Assembly (NCBI RefSeq): GCF_000687475.1
Contig: NC_057319.1
Location: 4,702,001 to 4,766,000 of the forward strand
Direction: 5' to 3'
From: Ustilaginoidea virens
Lineage: Eukaryota; Ascomycota; Sordariomycetes; Hypocreales; Clavicipitaceae
Length of the DNA stretch: 64,000 nucleotides
The notes beneath the pieces were generated by a model. It saw only the letters and a program-made list of their open reading frames with translations, did not search any database and was not told the origin of the DNA. The stretch's first letter is position 1; each line of letters begins with the position of its first letter. Shown in pieces: positions 10,460 through 19,567 of the stretch. Position numbers and translations under genes: made by a program.

Positions 10460-11215
10460 AATTCTAAAGGTCACTATAAAGCAAAGCATTACTAGCTAGC
10501 TAGATGGCACAAGACTGTCTGCGACCTGTGAACTAATCTTAGTATAAATACTAGATTTTTCACCAAGTCCTAAGACTATACAAGTGCTATAAAGCAGGGC
10601 AAGTGTAAAGGCAAGGCAAATATAAGATAACCAGAAACGCAGGGAAGGTGGAAGTTAAGAGGCATGTAGTGCATTAACAGACTCGATTGTGCTACCCTTC
10701 TACTATCTAGAAAGAAGGGGGAAAGCTATCCTATATATACACGAAGGAGGGGTGGGCCCAGGCATCCAGGGAAGCCAGTAAGAGGGCTCCCCGTAATGCT
10801 CGCTATGATACGTCAGCAACCCCGCTATATCCGACCTTTCCAACCACCCTAACCACCGCACTAGTAATTAGTCACCGCACTAGTAACTAGCCACCACGCT
10901 AGTGACTAACCACCACACTAGTGGACTAGCCACCACGCTAGTAGGCCACCACGCTAATTTAGCAATGCCACACCACGCTAGTAGGCCGCCACCACGCTAG
11001 TAGGCAACCACGCTAATTTAGCAATGCCACACCTTTTCAACAAGGCCTACCTTACTTGATATACAGTAAATAATCCACTGAAAATCCTTAAGGTAAAAGG
11101 CAAAGGCCTAAGGAAATACTATCATAAGTCCAAGAGGCGGTATAAGGGCCAGAAGGTTAGTAGGCCAGTAGGGCATAAGGCCAGCAGCCTAGTAGGCTAC
11201 TATAGGATTTTAACA
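10460..11215. repeat. Less-decayed island with short tandem repeat inside the relic
   Basis: Composition changes abruptly to a more balanced one near 10,460 and back near 11,215. Between 10,850 and 11,035 a degenerate unit of about 18-20 bp, CCACCACGCTAGTAACTAG-like, repeats about 9 times. A 30-40 bp segment with CTAATTTAGCAATGCCACACC occurs twice (near 10,950 and 11,010). It sits where the reverse transcriptase and RNase H of the gypsy relic should be, so it probably inserted there later and replaced them. Confidence 0.5.
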
Positions 11216-12270
11216 TATATAATACCGGCTTTATAAAGCTTATTTATAAGGTCGATAGAGTCTACCCCTATAATTAGGGGCACTCGCGTTATAGTCCCCC
11301 TAAGGTAATAAAGGGAGACCCTAGTAAAGCCCTCTCTATTAGCCTTAGTTAGGTTCAACCGGATATCCTTTATCGCAATATTTACAGTATAATAGATTAG
11401 AAAGCTTTTAACGATAATACTAAATAAGTATCGGTTAGGTTCCGCCTTCTAGCTAAAGGCGGGGTATACCTAGGTCGTATCTATAGTATATTTCGCTTTT
11501 TCTTTTTTAAAGGTAATAATCGTATCGCCACTATAAAGCCTATAGGCCGTAACCGCTACTCCCTTAGTAGTAGCCCTATTAATTATATTAACGATTTTAA
11601 TTAGGGTATAGTTCTAGAGGATTTCGCTAATAGTATTTCCTTTAATAAGGACTTTACGGTAGATATAGGGGGGTACTATAAGGGGAGCTAGGCTATATTA
11701 GGGTAGTATAGCGGCTATAAGTCCTCGTATAGCGATAGATGCCCACATAGTAGGGGCTGCAATAAGTTTTAGGAGATTCTATATGGCTTTATTAACTACG
11801 GTCTCGATCGTCTATATAAGGGTTCTAATAGGGGTATAGATATTACCTAGGTCGGCCTCTTACCGGGCAGTCTTTACTATAAAGTTTATAGCTTCTCGCA
11901 CTCTTCCTAATACCGCTAGGGGAATATAATCCTAAAGCTCTTTTATGAAATCTATAATAATATCGGCTATTAGTCGCTTCCGCCTTTAGATAGGTTCGGT
12001 CTTAGGCTGGTTGTACTATATGCTATTCGCGATCGTAGTGTTAGGGTTATAGCGGCTATATGCTATACCGCCCTTATTCCCTCCGTCGATATCTATTACT
12101 TCGTCCGCGCCTACCGCGCCTACTCCCTAGATGCGATACGCTATAGGTAAGGGGGGTAAATAGACGAGAAAAAGCGATTAGGAATATTAGAATTGATTTT
12201 AGAGGCGGTTTTATGCCGCTACCTGGGTGCGGGCGAAATCGCGAAAGTTTATCCCCTTTAGCGGCGATAC
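11216..12270 (-). pseudogene. Decayed gag/protease region, tentative
   Basis: The minus strand reads PLIIGVDSIDLINKLYKAG near 11,220-11,300, resembling a retropepsin region with D-S-G changed. Further upstream YCKYCDKGYPVE (near 11,370) resembles a decayed zinc knuckle. The order gag, protease, (gap), integrase, chromodomain fits a minus-strand Ty3/gypsy element. Stops are frequent and the assignment is weaker than for the integrase. Confidence 0.35.
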
Positions 12271-12274
12271 TTTA

Positions 12275-13755
12275 ATTCTAGGCTGGATTTTTTATTAGAT
12301 TTTACTAGTAAAAAGTCGAATTTTCTAGGTCGGATTTTTTACTAGATTTTACTAGCAAAAAGTCGATTTTTCCAGGGTGCGTTTTTTACTAGATTTTACT
12401 AGCAAATAGTGGATTTTCTAGGGTTAGATTTTTTACTAGATTTTACTAATAAAAAGCAGATTTTTTCCAGCCTAGATTTTTTACTAGATTTTACTAGTAA
12501 AAAGCCGATTTTTCTAGGGTGCGTTTTTTACTAGAATTTACTAGCAAAAAGTCGATTTTTCCAGGGTCGGATTTTTTACTAGATTTTACTAGTAAAAAGT
12601 CGATTTTTCTAGGGTGCGTTTTTTACTAGATTTTACTAGCAAAAAGTCGATTTTTCCAGGCTGGATTTTTTATTAGATTTTACTAGCAAAAAGTCGATTT
12701 TTCCAGGGTCGGATTTTTTACTACTTTTTACTAGTAAAAGGCCGATTTTTCCAGGGTCGGATTTTTTACTACTTTTTACTAGCAAAAAGTCGATTTTTCT
12801 AGGGTCGGATTTTTAACTAGATTTTACTAGTAAAAAGCCGATTTTTCCAGGGTACGTTTTTTACTAGATTTTACTAGTAAATAGTGGATTTTTCCAGGCT
12901 GGATTTTTTACTAGATTTTACTAGTAAAAAGTGGATTTTTCCAGCCTAGATTTTTTACTAGATTTTACTAGTAAAAAGTCGATTTTTCCAGGCTATATTT
13001 TTTACTAGATTTTACTAGCAAAAAGTCGATTTTTCTAGGGTCGGATTTTTTACTAGATTTTACTAGTAAATAGTGGATTTTTCCAGGCTGGATTTTTTAC
13101 TACTTTTTACTAGCAAAAGGCCGATTTTTCCAGGGTCAGATTTTTTACTACTTTTTACTAGCAAAAGGCCGATTTTTCCAGGGTCGGATTTTTTACTACT
13201 TTTTACTAGCAAAAAGTGGATTTTTCTAGGGTCGGATTTTTAACTAGATTTTACTAGTAAATAGTGGATTTTTCCAGGCTGGATTTTTTACTACTTTTTA
13301 CTAGCAAAAGGCCGATTTTTCCAGGGTCAGATTTTTTACTACTTTTTATTAGCAAAAAGCCGATTTTTCCAGGGTCGGATTTTTTATTAGATTTTACTAG
13401 CAAAAAGCCGATTTTTCCAGGGTCCGTTTTTTACTAGATTTTATTAGCAAAAAGTGGATTTTTCCAGGGTCGGATTTTTTACTAGATTTTACTAGCAAAA
13501 AGCCGATTTTTCCAGGGTAGATTTTTTACTACTTTTTACTAGCAAAAAGCGGATTTTTCCAGGGTCGGATTTTTTACTACTTTTTACTAGTAAAAAGTGG
13601 ATTTTTCCTGGATCGGATTTTTTACTAGATTTTATTAGCAAAAAGTGGATTTTTCCAGGGTACGTTTTTTACTAGATTTTACTAGGAAAAAGTAGATTTT
13701 TCCAGGGTCGGATTTTATACTAGATTTTACTAGTAAAAAGTCGATTTTTTTAGGC
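12275..13755 (+). repeat. 47-bp hairpin satellite, block 3 (plus polarity)
   Basis: About 32 units of the same repeat as block 1, beginning abruptly at TTCTAGGCTGGATTTTTT after the decayed core. Here a variant with CTACTTTTTACTAG in place of CTAGATTTTACTAG is common, and runs of two or three such units occur near 12,720-13,600. Confidence 0.95.
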
Positions 13756-14884
13756 TGGAATTTTTAGTAAAAAGTAGTAAAAAATCTAACCCTTAAAAAA
13801 TCCACCTTTTCTTAGTAAAATCTAGTAAAAAATCCAACCCTAGAAAAATCCACTATTTACTAGTAAAATCTAGTAAAAAATCCGACCCTGGAAAAATCCA
13901 CCTTTTCTTAGTAAAATCTAGTAAAAAATCCGATCCGGGAAAAATCCACTTTTTGCTAGTAAAATCTAGTAAAAAATCCGACCCTGGAAAAATCCACTTT
14001 TTACTAGTAAAATCTAGTAAAAAACGTACCCTGGAAAAATCCACTTTTTACTAGTAAAAAGTAGTAAAAAATCTCACCCTGGAAAAATCCACTTTTTACT
14101 AATAAAATCTAGTAAAAAATATACCCGGGAAAAATCCACTTTTTACTAGCAAAAAGTAGTAAAAAACCCGACTTGGGAAAAATCGGCTTTTTACTAGTAA
14201 AAAATAGTAAAAAATCTTACCCGGGAAAAATCCACTTTTTACTAGTAAAAAGTAGTAAAAAATCTAACCTGGGAAAAATCGGCTTTTTACTAGCAAAATC
14301 TAGTAAAAAATCTCACTTGGAAAAATCGGCTTTGTACTAGGAAAATCTAGTAAAAAATCTCACCTGGGAAAAATCGGCTTTTTACTAGGAAAATCTAGTA
14401 AAAAATCTCACCTGGAAAAATCGGCTTTTACTAGTAAAATCTAGTAAAAAATCCAAGCTTAGAAAAATCGGCTATTTGCTAGTAAAATCTAGTAAAAAAT
14501 CCAAGCCTGGAAAATCCACTTTTTGCTAGTAAAATCTAGTAAAAAATCCAAGCCTAGAAAAATCCACTTTTTACTAGTAAAATCTAGTAAAAAATCCAAG
14601 CCTGGAAAAATCCACTTTTTGCTAGCAAAATCTAGTAAAAAATCGCACTGTAGAAAAATCCACTTTTTGCTAGCAAAATCTAGTAAAAATCGCACAGTGG
14701 AAAAATCCACTTTTTGCTAGTAAAATCTAGGGAAAAAATATACCCTGGAAAAATCCACTTTTTGCTAGTAAAATCTAGTAAAAAACGTACAATGGAAAAA
14801 TCCACTTTTTGCTAGTAAAATCTAGTAAAAAATGTACCATGGAAAAATCGGCTATTTATTAATAAAAAGTAGTAAATAATCTAC
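13756..14884 (-). repeat. 47-bp hairpin satellite, block 4 (minus polarity)
   Basis: About 24 units in reverse polarity. The flip lies near 13,755 (GGAATTTTTAGTAAAAAGTA). The right end runs without a break into the right inverted repeat through GTAGTAAATAATCTACTAG, just as the left repeat enters block 1. Confidence 0.95.
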
Positions 14885-15229
14885 TAGTTATGACTTGCTG
14901 ACTAACCGACTGTCTGATGATTCCTATTGGTTTTACATTAAGGGGTACCTAGTTATACGTAGGGTCGCGCGCGTGGTATAATATACTGGGTAGTCGCGGA
15001 GCAACGGATTCTATTGCTTTACTTATGACTATCTAAGATAATAGGAAAGAGGTAAAAGAGAGGAATTACACGATATGGCCTCTTTTGTGCGCGCGCTGTA
15101 GTCACGTGTGTCGGCGCGGTCGGGCCGGGCTGCCCGCGTGCCCTACCGGGCATAGGGGCAAAGGGGCAAAAGTGGCCACATTGTATGCAGCGGTTACGCA
15201 GCACATCCGTCGCAATGTGCCCAATTGGG
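14885..15229 (-). repeat. Right terminal inverted repeat
   Basis: Reverse complement of 2126-2462 with scattered substitutions and small indels; it includes a duplicated GGGGCAAA near 15,160. The outer terminus is CGCAATGTGCCCAATTGGG. Confidence 0.85.
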
Positions 15230-15244
15230 TCGCTTATTCGCTAT

Positions 15245-17065
15245 CTAGTGAGTACATTGAAATTGCAGACAAGTAAGCATGTCTTCATATTCATCCGCGT
15301 AATCTAAAATAGCCTTGTTCTGTTTTGGCCATTCCTTTCTTTCATGTTCCCGTAACTCCTCTGCAGAGGCTATAGGTCCATCGGCGTTAGCGGGCCCGGC
15401 GATGGCCGACTGGACAGACGTGTCGGCGGCTTCATTCATAGGCACATCGTCATCGCCGCCATGCCCCTGGCCTGGTGGGACGGGCTCAGTACCAGCCGCC
15501 TCCACGTTAGACGCGCCGACGGCTTCTTCCATGCGTGCGTCATCGCTATATTCTTGGCCCGATACGGCCTCGCCCGACTTTGCGCCGACGTCGTCCTCTC
15601 CTTGCATATTAGACGCGTCGCCATGCCGGCCTGGCATGTGTGGCGATGGAGAAAGCGAACCGCCGTGGCCTAGGTCGTTGCTATAGCGGCTGCGCGCCCT
15701 GCCGGCACCGGCTGGTGCGTTATCCCCTCCGGGCAAGTTTTCCTTATCCCCGTCCTGGTTGCCCGATACATCGGGCAAATCTCCCTCATCCCGGCTATTA
15801 TCCTCATCCCCACTCTCGTTGATTTCTTGATGACGCGCACGTTTTCTGCCCCTCGAGGCTTCGTCCTCCTCGATGCTATAGAGAGGCTTATCCCTTTTTG
15901 TGCCAGCAGGTGCCGTCCCAGCCCTGATAGGCAAGCTCGCTGATCTCGATAGGCCTCTCGTCGCATCGGGCTCTCTCGTCGCATTAGGCTCTCTCGTCGC
16001 ATCGGGCTCTCCCGTCGCCTCGGGCTCTCTGCGAAAGTACATGCGGAACTCGTGCAGAATCGCCCTTTCGTGCAGCTGGGGTACTTCCTTGGCCGCAGGG
16101 AAGGACTTGTTCGAGATGACGCCATCGGCAATCTCCCTCGCTATAAGAGTGTCTATAAACATGGGGATCCCGCTAGGGCAGAAGCCATCAATGGCATCGA
16201 TGACGGCCTGCAAGTCCACTGACGTGACGGGCAGCATTACTGCGCCCTCTCGTTGACCGCGACTAGAGCTAACCCCGGCGACTTGCGACGCGAGGTGACA
16301 GAGAAAATCCAGCTCCATGGACACCGTTTCGCCTCTGGCGATGCCCGTCTGTCGCTGCTGCTGAAGGGCCTCGCGCACAGACTGGTTAGACGCAGCGGTC
16401 CCGACTGCCATCTTGGCCCCGATGGCCTGCATCTCGGGGTTGGTCCCTTTAAAGGCCATCATCCATTGGCCACGATAGTCCATGCTGCATACGACGGCCA
16501 CCTGGATGGCCGTGGCCAAGACTGTGGCATCCCTTCGCCATATGGGGTGACAGACCAGCGTCTTTAGCCGGTCGAAGAAAGACCTTGACCAGAGGGAGAA
16601 TCCCTCGATGCAGATGGCACTGTCGTTATCGTTATCGTCGTCGACGACGCGCTCCCCTTCGCTATTAAGGGCCGGTTGCCATTGAATGCTATGTTTCGGG
16701 GATATAATGGCGCACGGGGAGCACCCCATAAGCGCCGTCGTGGCCTTCCATATAGTGGTCAGATAGACGGGCGGCTTCTTCTCCAACTCAGCCTTGAGTA
16801 TGGATGTGCCCCATAGGTTCTGGAGCCATTCCTCGTCCTCTGCCGTCCAGCCATCAGTGATAATGGCTTGAGGGGCCAACCGCTCGATGGCCCCTGTATC
16901 ATTCTTCTGGATCGTTTTTTCGCGGGAGAAGAAACGTGCCGATTCCTTCACCCTCTTGTCGACTATACGGTCGATATGGCTAGTAATGGCCTTGCAGACC
17001 TTGCTCGACGCGGTCGGTCTTTCCCGAACGTTATCCGATGACGCCCGCGCTTCGCTTGCAGACAT
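15245..17065 (-). CDS. Orphan 606-residue protein
   Basis: Single open frame with its ATG at 17,063-17,065. The first 60 residues are charged. Residues about 70-330 form a probably globular part with Trp- and Cys-bearing segments (DGWTAEDEEWLQNLW, WSRSFFDRLKTLVCHPIW). Residues about 345-390 hold four R-E-P-(D/N/E)-A-T repeats. The remainder to about 560 is acidic, Gly/Asp-rich and probably disordered. It ends with a basic-acidic helix-like segment (ELREHERKEWPKQNKAI) and a divergent last 20 residues. I recognise no family. Fragments of a paralogue lie at 23,340-23,480 and 26,640-27,046, so it is one of a repeated set. The 13-kb element ends 15 bp beyond its stop. Confidence 0.55.
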   Translation of the reverse strand: MSASEARASSDNVRERPTASSKVCKAITSHIDRIVDKRVKESARFFSREKTIQKNDTGAIERLAPQAIITDGWTAEDEEWLQNLWGTSILKAELEKKPPVYLTTIWKATTALMGCSPCAIISPKHSIQWQPALNSEGERVVDDDNDNDSAICIEGFSLWSRSFFDRLKTLVCHPIWRRDATVLATAIQVAVVCSMDYRGQWMMAFKGTNPEMQAIGAKMAVGTAASNQSVREALQQQRQTGIARGETVSMELDFLCHLASQVAGVSSSRGQREGAVMLPVTSVDLQAVIDAIDGFCPSGIPMFIDTLIAREIADGVISNKSFPAAKEVPQLHERAILHEFRMYFRREPEATGEPDATREPNATREPDATRGLSRSASLPIRAGTAPAGTKRDKPLYSIEEDEASRGRKRARHQEINESGDEDNSRDEGDLPDVSGNQDGDKENLPGGDNAPAGAGRARSRYSNDLGHGGSLSPSPHMPGRHGDASNMQGEDDVGAKSGEAVSGQEYSDDARMEEAVGASNVEAAGTEPVPPGQGHGGDDDVPMNEAADTSVQSAIAGPANADGPIASAEELREHERKEWPKQNKAILDYADEYEDMLTCLQFQCTH

Positions 17066-17312
17066 GTTGCCACTGTTGTTATTGATATTGTTTCTGGTGG
17101 CGGTGATTGTGGTAATAGTGGTGATGGTAATAGTAGCGATGGTGAAAGTGGTGATGGCAATAGTGGTGGTGGTGGTGGTTGTTAAAACGGTAGCAAGGTG
17201 AAGGTATTGAAATATACAAGCAAAGCATATGCCGACTCACAGCTGCACGAGTAAGGTGAAGGTATTGAAAATATCAAAACAAAGCATATGCCGACTCACA
17301 GCTGCACGAGTA
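17066..17312. repeat. GTG/GTR triplet tract and a 62-bp direct repeat
   Basis: Positions about 17,066-17,190 are (GTN)-type triplets (GTGGTGATGGTAATAGTAG-like) directly before the start of the minus-strand 606-residue gene. At about 17,194-17,312 two tandem copies of about 62 bp follow, each with AAGGTGAAGGTATTGAAA, GCAAAGCATATGCCGACTC or close variant, and CAGCTGCACGAG. These form the upstream region of that gene. Confidence 0.8.
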
Positions 17313-17335
17313 AGTTGCCGGCTGGTCAGCGCTCC

Positions 17336-17716
17336 TCAGCAATCAACACCCGACAGCCCAGCCCGCAGAAAGTTGACACCTGGATTCATAGGATAGCGAG
17401 GTGCAAACAAAGAGTTTGCAGCTTTCGAATCACACACCATAGGCAGCGAATACATGCTTAGCTTTACTGGTTCTAGTACGGTACTCGAGTTTCCAAATAT
17501 TGCAGTAAGCCATTTGCTGCTCACATCTGCATCGCCAGCCTCTTTTATACGGACTGCAGCCAAGCTCACATTGTGACAGCTTTCATTGCCATCGCCATAC
17601 ACTGAAAAATAAACAGAGCCAGAGCCGTTGTTTGGCACCAACCTCGATAGCAACCTTGCATCAACATAACAATACCGACAAGATCTTGCTCCGAATACGG
17701 AAATGTCTTTCCACAC
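17336..17716 (-). CDS. Possible small orphan protein
   Basis: Frame of 126 residues with Cys and Gly/Ser/Val content (SGSVYFSVYGDGNESCHNVSL, KLSMYSLPMVCDSKA) that reads like a beta-rich protein rather than a shadow. Its start overlaps the start of the plus-strand 390-residue gene by 14 bp head to head. No family recognised. It may be chance coding in the shared upstream region. Confidence 0.25.
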   Translation of the reverse strand: MWKDISVFGARSCRYCYVDARLLSRLVPNNGSGSVYFSVYGDGNESCHNVSLAAVRIKEAGDADVSSKWLTAIFGNSSTVLEPVKLSMYSLPMVCDSKAANSLFAPRYPMNPGVNFLRAGLSGVDC

Positions 17717-18875
17717 GCAAGATATGAGAGACTCGCTTAGCGTCGAGCGGGCCCGGATGGCGATTGCCAGGCATCTGGAGTCTGACTGCCCAATGGGCTA
17801 CTTGCTCGAGGAATTCAATGGCCGAAAGGAGAGCCTGGACTGCCTGACGCAGCTTATTAGACACCTCCGGTCACAGTTGCTGGACTACGGCGGCAACGCC
17901 TACGACGCGGCCGAGGAGGCCTGCAATCCCATCCTGCGATATGCGTGGCTGAATTTCTCAGCCGGAGAGGATTCCAATGGCGACGATGGCTACGATGGCC
18001 GCAATAGCCAAAAAGACGCTGCCGTCGCCGCAAAGAGGCAGGTCTACGCGGCCCTCCAAGAGGTTGGTATCGGGCGCGAGTCGTGCGACTTTATCAGCCT
18101 CTGCACAAGCGGGCTGATGAATAGGACTTTGTGGTCACGGCCGGGCTGGGCCCTGTTCCGTACCGTGATCGGACGGGACGCAGGTGCCGTTAGGTGGCAT
18201 GTGAAGCCTCAGCTGGATAGGGAGGAGGCCGGCCGCCGAAGCCTGCTCCATTTCAACTGCGCAGACGGGGACAATCTGTCCTTGCAGGCCTTTATAGACT
18301 GGCAGCTTGGCGTTCGAACGCTCCAAGACGGCTCGGAGGAGTTCTGGGTGACTGAAGCACCCGGGGTATTGAGGGTTCTATACACCCCAAACCCAAGCGT
18401 GAAGCTGCCGTTTAGCAGCCTAACCCGCTTCCACGCTCCCCTGCAACATCCGGAAGCGGCCATAGATGGCGTCAGAGCCCTCGGCCTCCCTCACCTGTAT
18501 CGGGGGGACATCGCGTACTTTCTGGTGGCTGTCGTCCGCCTTATCGCCTCCCAACCGGACCAGCTGCGCATGTACGCGCCTAATGCCGGTCCTACGAAGA
18601 ATCCAGCCCGCAGCTACTTCAATCATGTCTGGCGACTGGGAGACGGCCACCTTGCCCGGTACATGCTTGTGTACAGACGGTGTCAGGTAGAGGACTGGCC
18701 AGCAACTCCGTATCCCGAGGTGCCCGCAGGGTCTTTTGATGTGGAATTTAAGCTACGGAAGGCAGAGGCGGATCTAAGAGACCTAGAACCCCCCCCTTGC
18801 CCCTTGTCGTATTCTTCAAGGCGTGATAACCAGCCTACCTCACAGGGCTCAACGAGCGAGCCACCTGCGGAATAA
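17703..18875 (+). CDS. Orphan 390-residue protein
   Basis: Open frame from ATG 17,703; a second ATG at 17,727 is an alternative start. The composition is that of a folded protein through residue about 340 (for example CPMGYLLEEFNGR, SRPGWALFRTVIGRD, LQAFIDWQLGVRTL, GLPHLYRGDIAYFLVAVVRL), followed by a disordered Ser/Pro/Gln tail. No signal peptide, membrane segment or motif that I can name. It shows coding bias like its neighbours. It is the only one of the four orphan genes for which I saw no broken second copy in the window. Confidence 0.5.
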   Translation: MSFHTQDMRDSLSVERARMAIARHLESDCPMGYLLEEFNGRKESLDCLTQLIRHLRSQLLDYGGNAYDAAEEACNPILRYAWLNFSAGEDSNGDDGYDGRNSQKDAAVAAKRQVYAALQEVGIGRESCDFISLCTSGLMNRTLWSRPGWALFRTVIGRDAGAVRWHVKPQLDREEAGRRSLLHFNCADGDNLSLQAFIDWQLGVRTLQDGSEEFWVTEAPGVLRVLYTPNPSVKLPFSSLTRFHAPLQHPEAAIDGVRALGLPHLYRGDIAYFLVAVVRLIASQPDQLRMYAPNAGPTKNPARSYFNHVWRLGDGHLARYMLVYRRCQVEDWPATPYPEVPAGSFDVEFKLRKAEADLRDLEPPPCPLSYSSRRDNQPTSQGSTSEPPAE

Positions 18876-19440
18876 GACGAGCGCAGTCAAGGTGATGGCC
18901 GATCGCGGACCTCGAGAAGACGCGAGCCACTTCTCCCGCGAGGGCGAGGTATAGGCGACACATAGTGCCGGCGTTGGGGATACTCTAGACAAAGGATTTG
19001 CTAGGATTGTTTCTTCTCATACTATGCAAAAAATACGCTCGAGGCGTTGCGAGAGAAGGTCGATCCCAGCCGCGGCAGCCTTATACTATCCACGTGTTTA
19101 CAGGACGTAGACAGAGGATTCGCTAGGAGTATAACGTCATGCTAGAACACGCTTTACCAATACATTGCAAGAGAAAGTTGGTCGTCTAATCAGGATTCGT
19201 TACGCCAAGTCCTAGCTGGGCAGACTTGTTGTACTTTCTACGCAGGGAATAGGAGGGTTGGACATGTCAATGATTTGTTCTTTTCGTAGTAGTGACAGTC
19301 ACTGCTTTTGCTATGTGCGTCTTTTGTAAAAGTGAGCCGGAAGTGAAATCTGCGGTGAGTGGGGTATCTATTGCAAAAGTGAATGGCTGGTGAAATCCCG
19401 TGGTGTCCCTTGTTCTCCCTGTTTCTTGGAAATCACCGTC
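18876..19440. other. Intergenic with a degenerate duplication
   Basis: Two diverged copies of an approximately 80-bp segment (GTAGACAGAGGATTCGCTAGG-like start, GCAAGAGAAAGTTGGTCG-like end) at about 18,985-19,066 and 19,107-19,190. No gene seen. Confidence 0.5.
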
Positions 19441-19566
19441 AACATCTAGCACCAGCACCAGCACCAGCATCAGCTTCAGCATCAGCAACAGTATCAGCAT
19501 CAGCATAAGCACCAGCACAAGCATCAGCATCAGCATCAGCAACAGCAATAGCATCAGCAGAGGCAA
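19441..19566. repeat. AGC-rich triplet repeat before an orphan gene
   Basis: Imperfect AGCACC / AGCATC / AGCAAC hexamers over about 125 nt, ending directly before the ATG at 19,568. A longer frame starting at 19,400 translates it as a Ser/Thr/Ile run from a GTG codon, so I treat it as leader and not coding. The placement, simple repeat then ATG, parallels that of the RGG gene and of the 606-residue gene. Confidence 0.75.
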
Positions 19567-19567
19567 A

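Larger units (their letters stand above)
2126..15229. mobile_element. 13.1-kb inverted-repeat element with hairpin-satellite arms
   Basis: Both ends start with the same sequence reading inward: CCCAATTGGGCACATTGCG at 2126 and its reverse complement ending at 15229. They stay alignable for about 340 bp before passing into 47-bp tandem arrays. Layout: inverted repeat, array plus, array minus, AT-rich retrotransposon relic, array plus, array minus, inverted repeat. No transposase or tyrosine recombinase frame survives. The flanks (ATGCCCAG left, TCGCTTAT right) give no obvious target-site duplication. It is either an old non-autonomous DNA transposon later invaded by retroelements, or a satellite domain with palindromic borders. 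The right end lies 15 bp from the stop codon of the 606-residue gene. Confidence 0.6.

Noticed and set aside
2463..14884. Centromere core
   Set aside because: AT-rich satellite and RIP-decayed retroelement would suit a fungal regional centromere, but the block is only 13 kb, has transposon-like inverted ends and is flanked directly by GC-balanced genes. Not excluded, only unsupported.
2126..15229. Starship or Maverick-type giant element
   Set aside because: No tyrosine-recombinase captain, protein-primed polymerase or retroviral integrase with adenovirus-like genes seen; the only integrase is of Ty3/gypsy type inside the decayed core.
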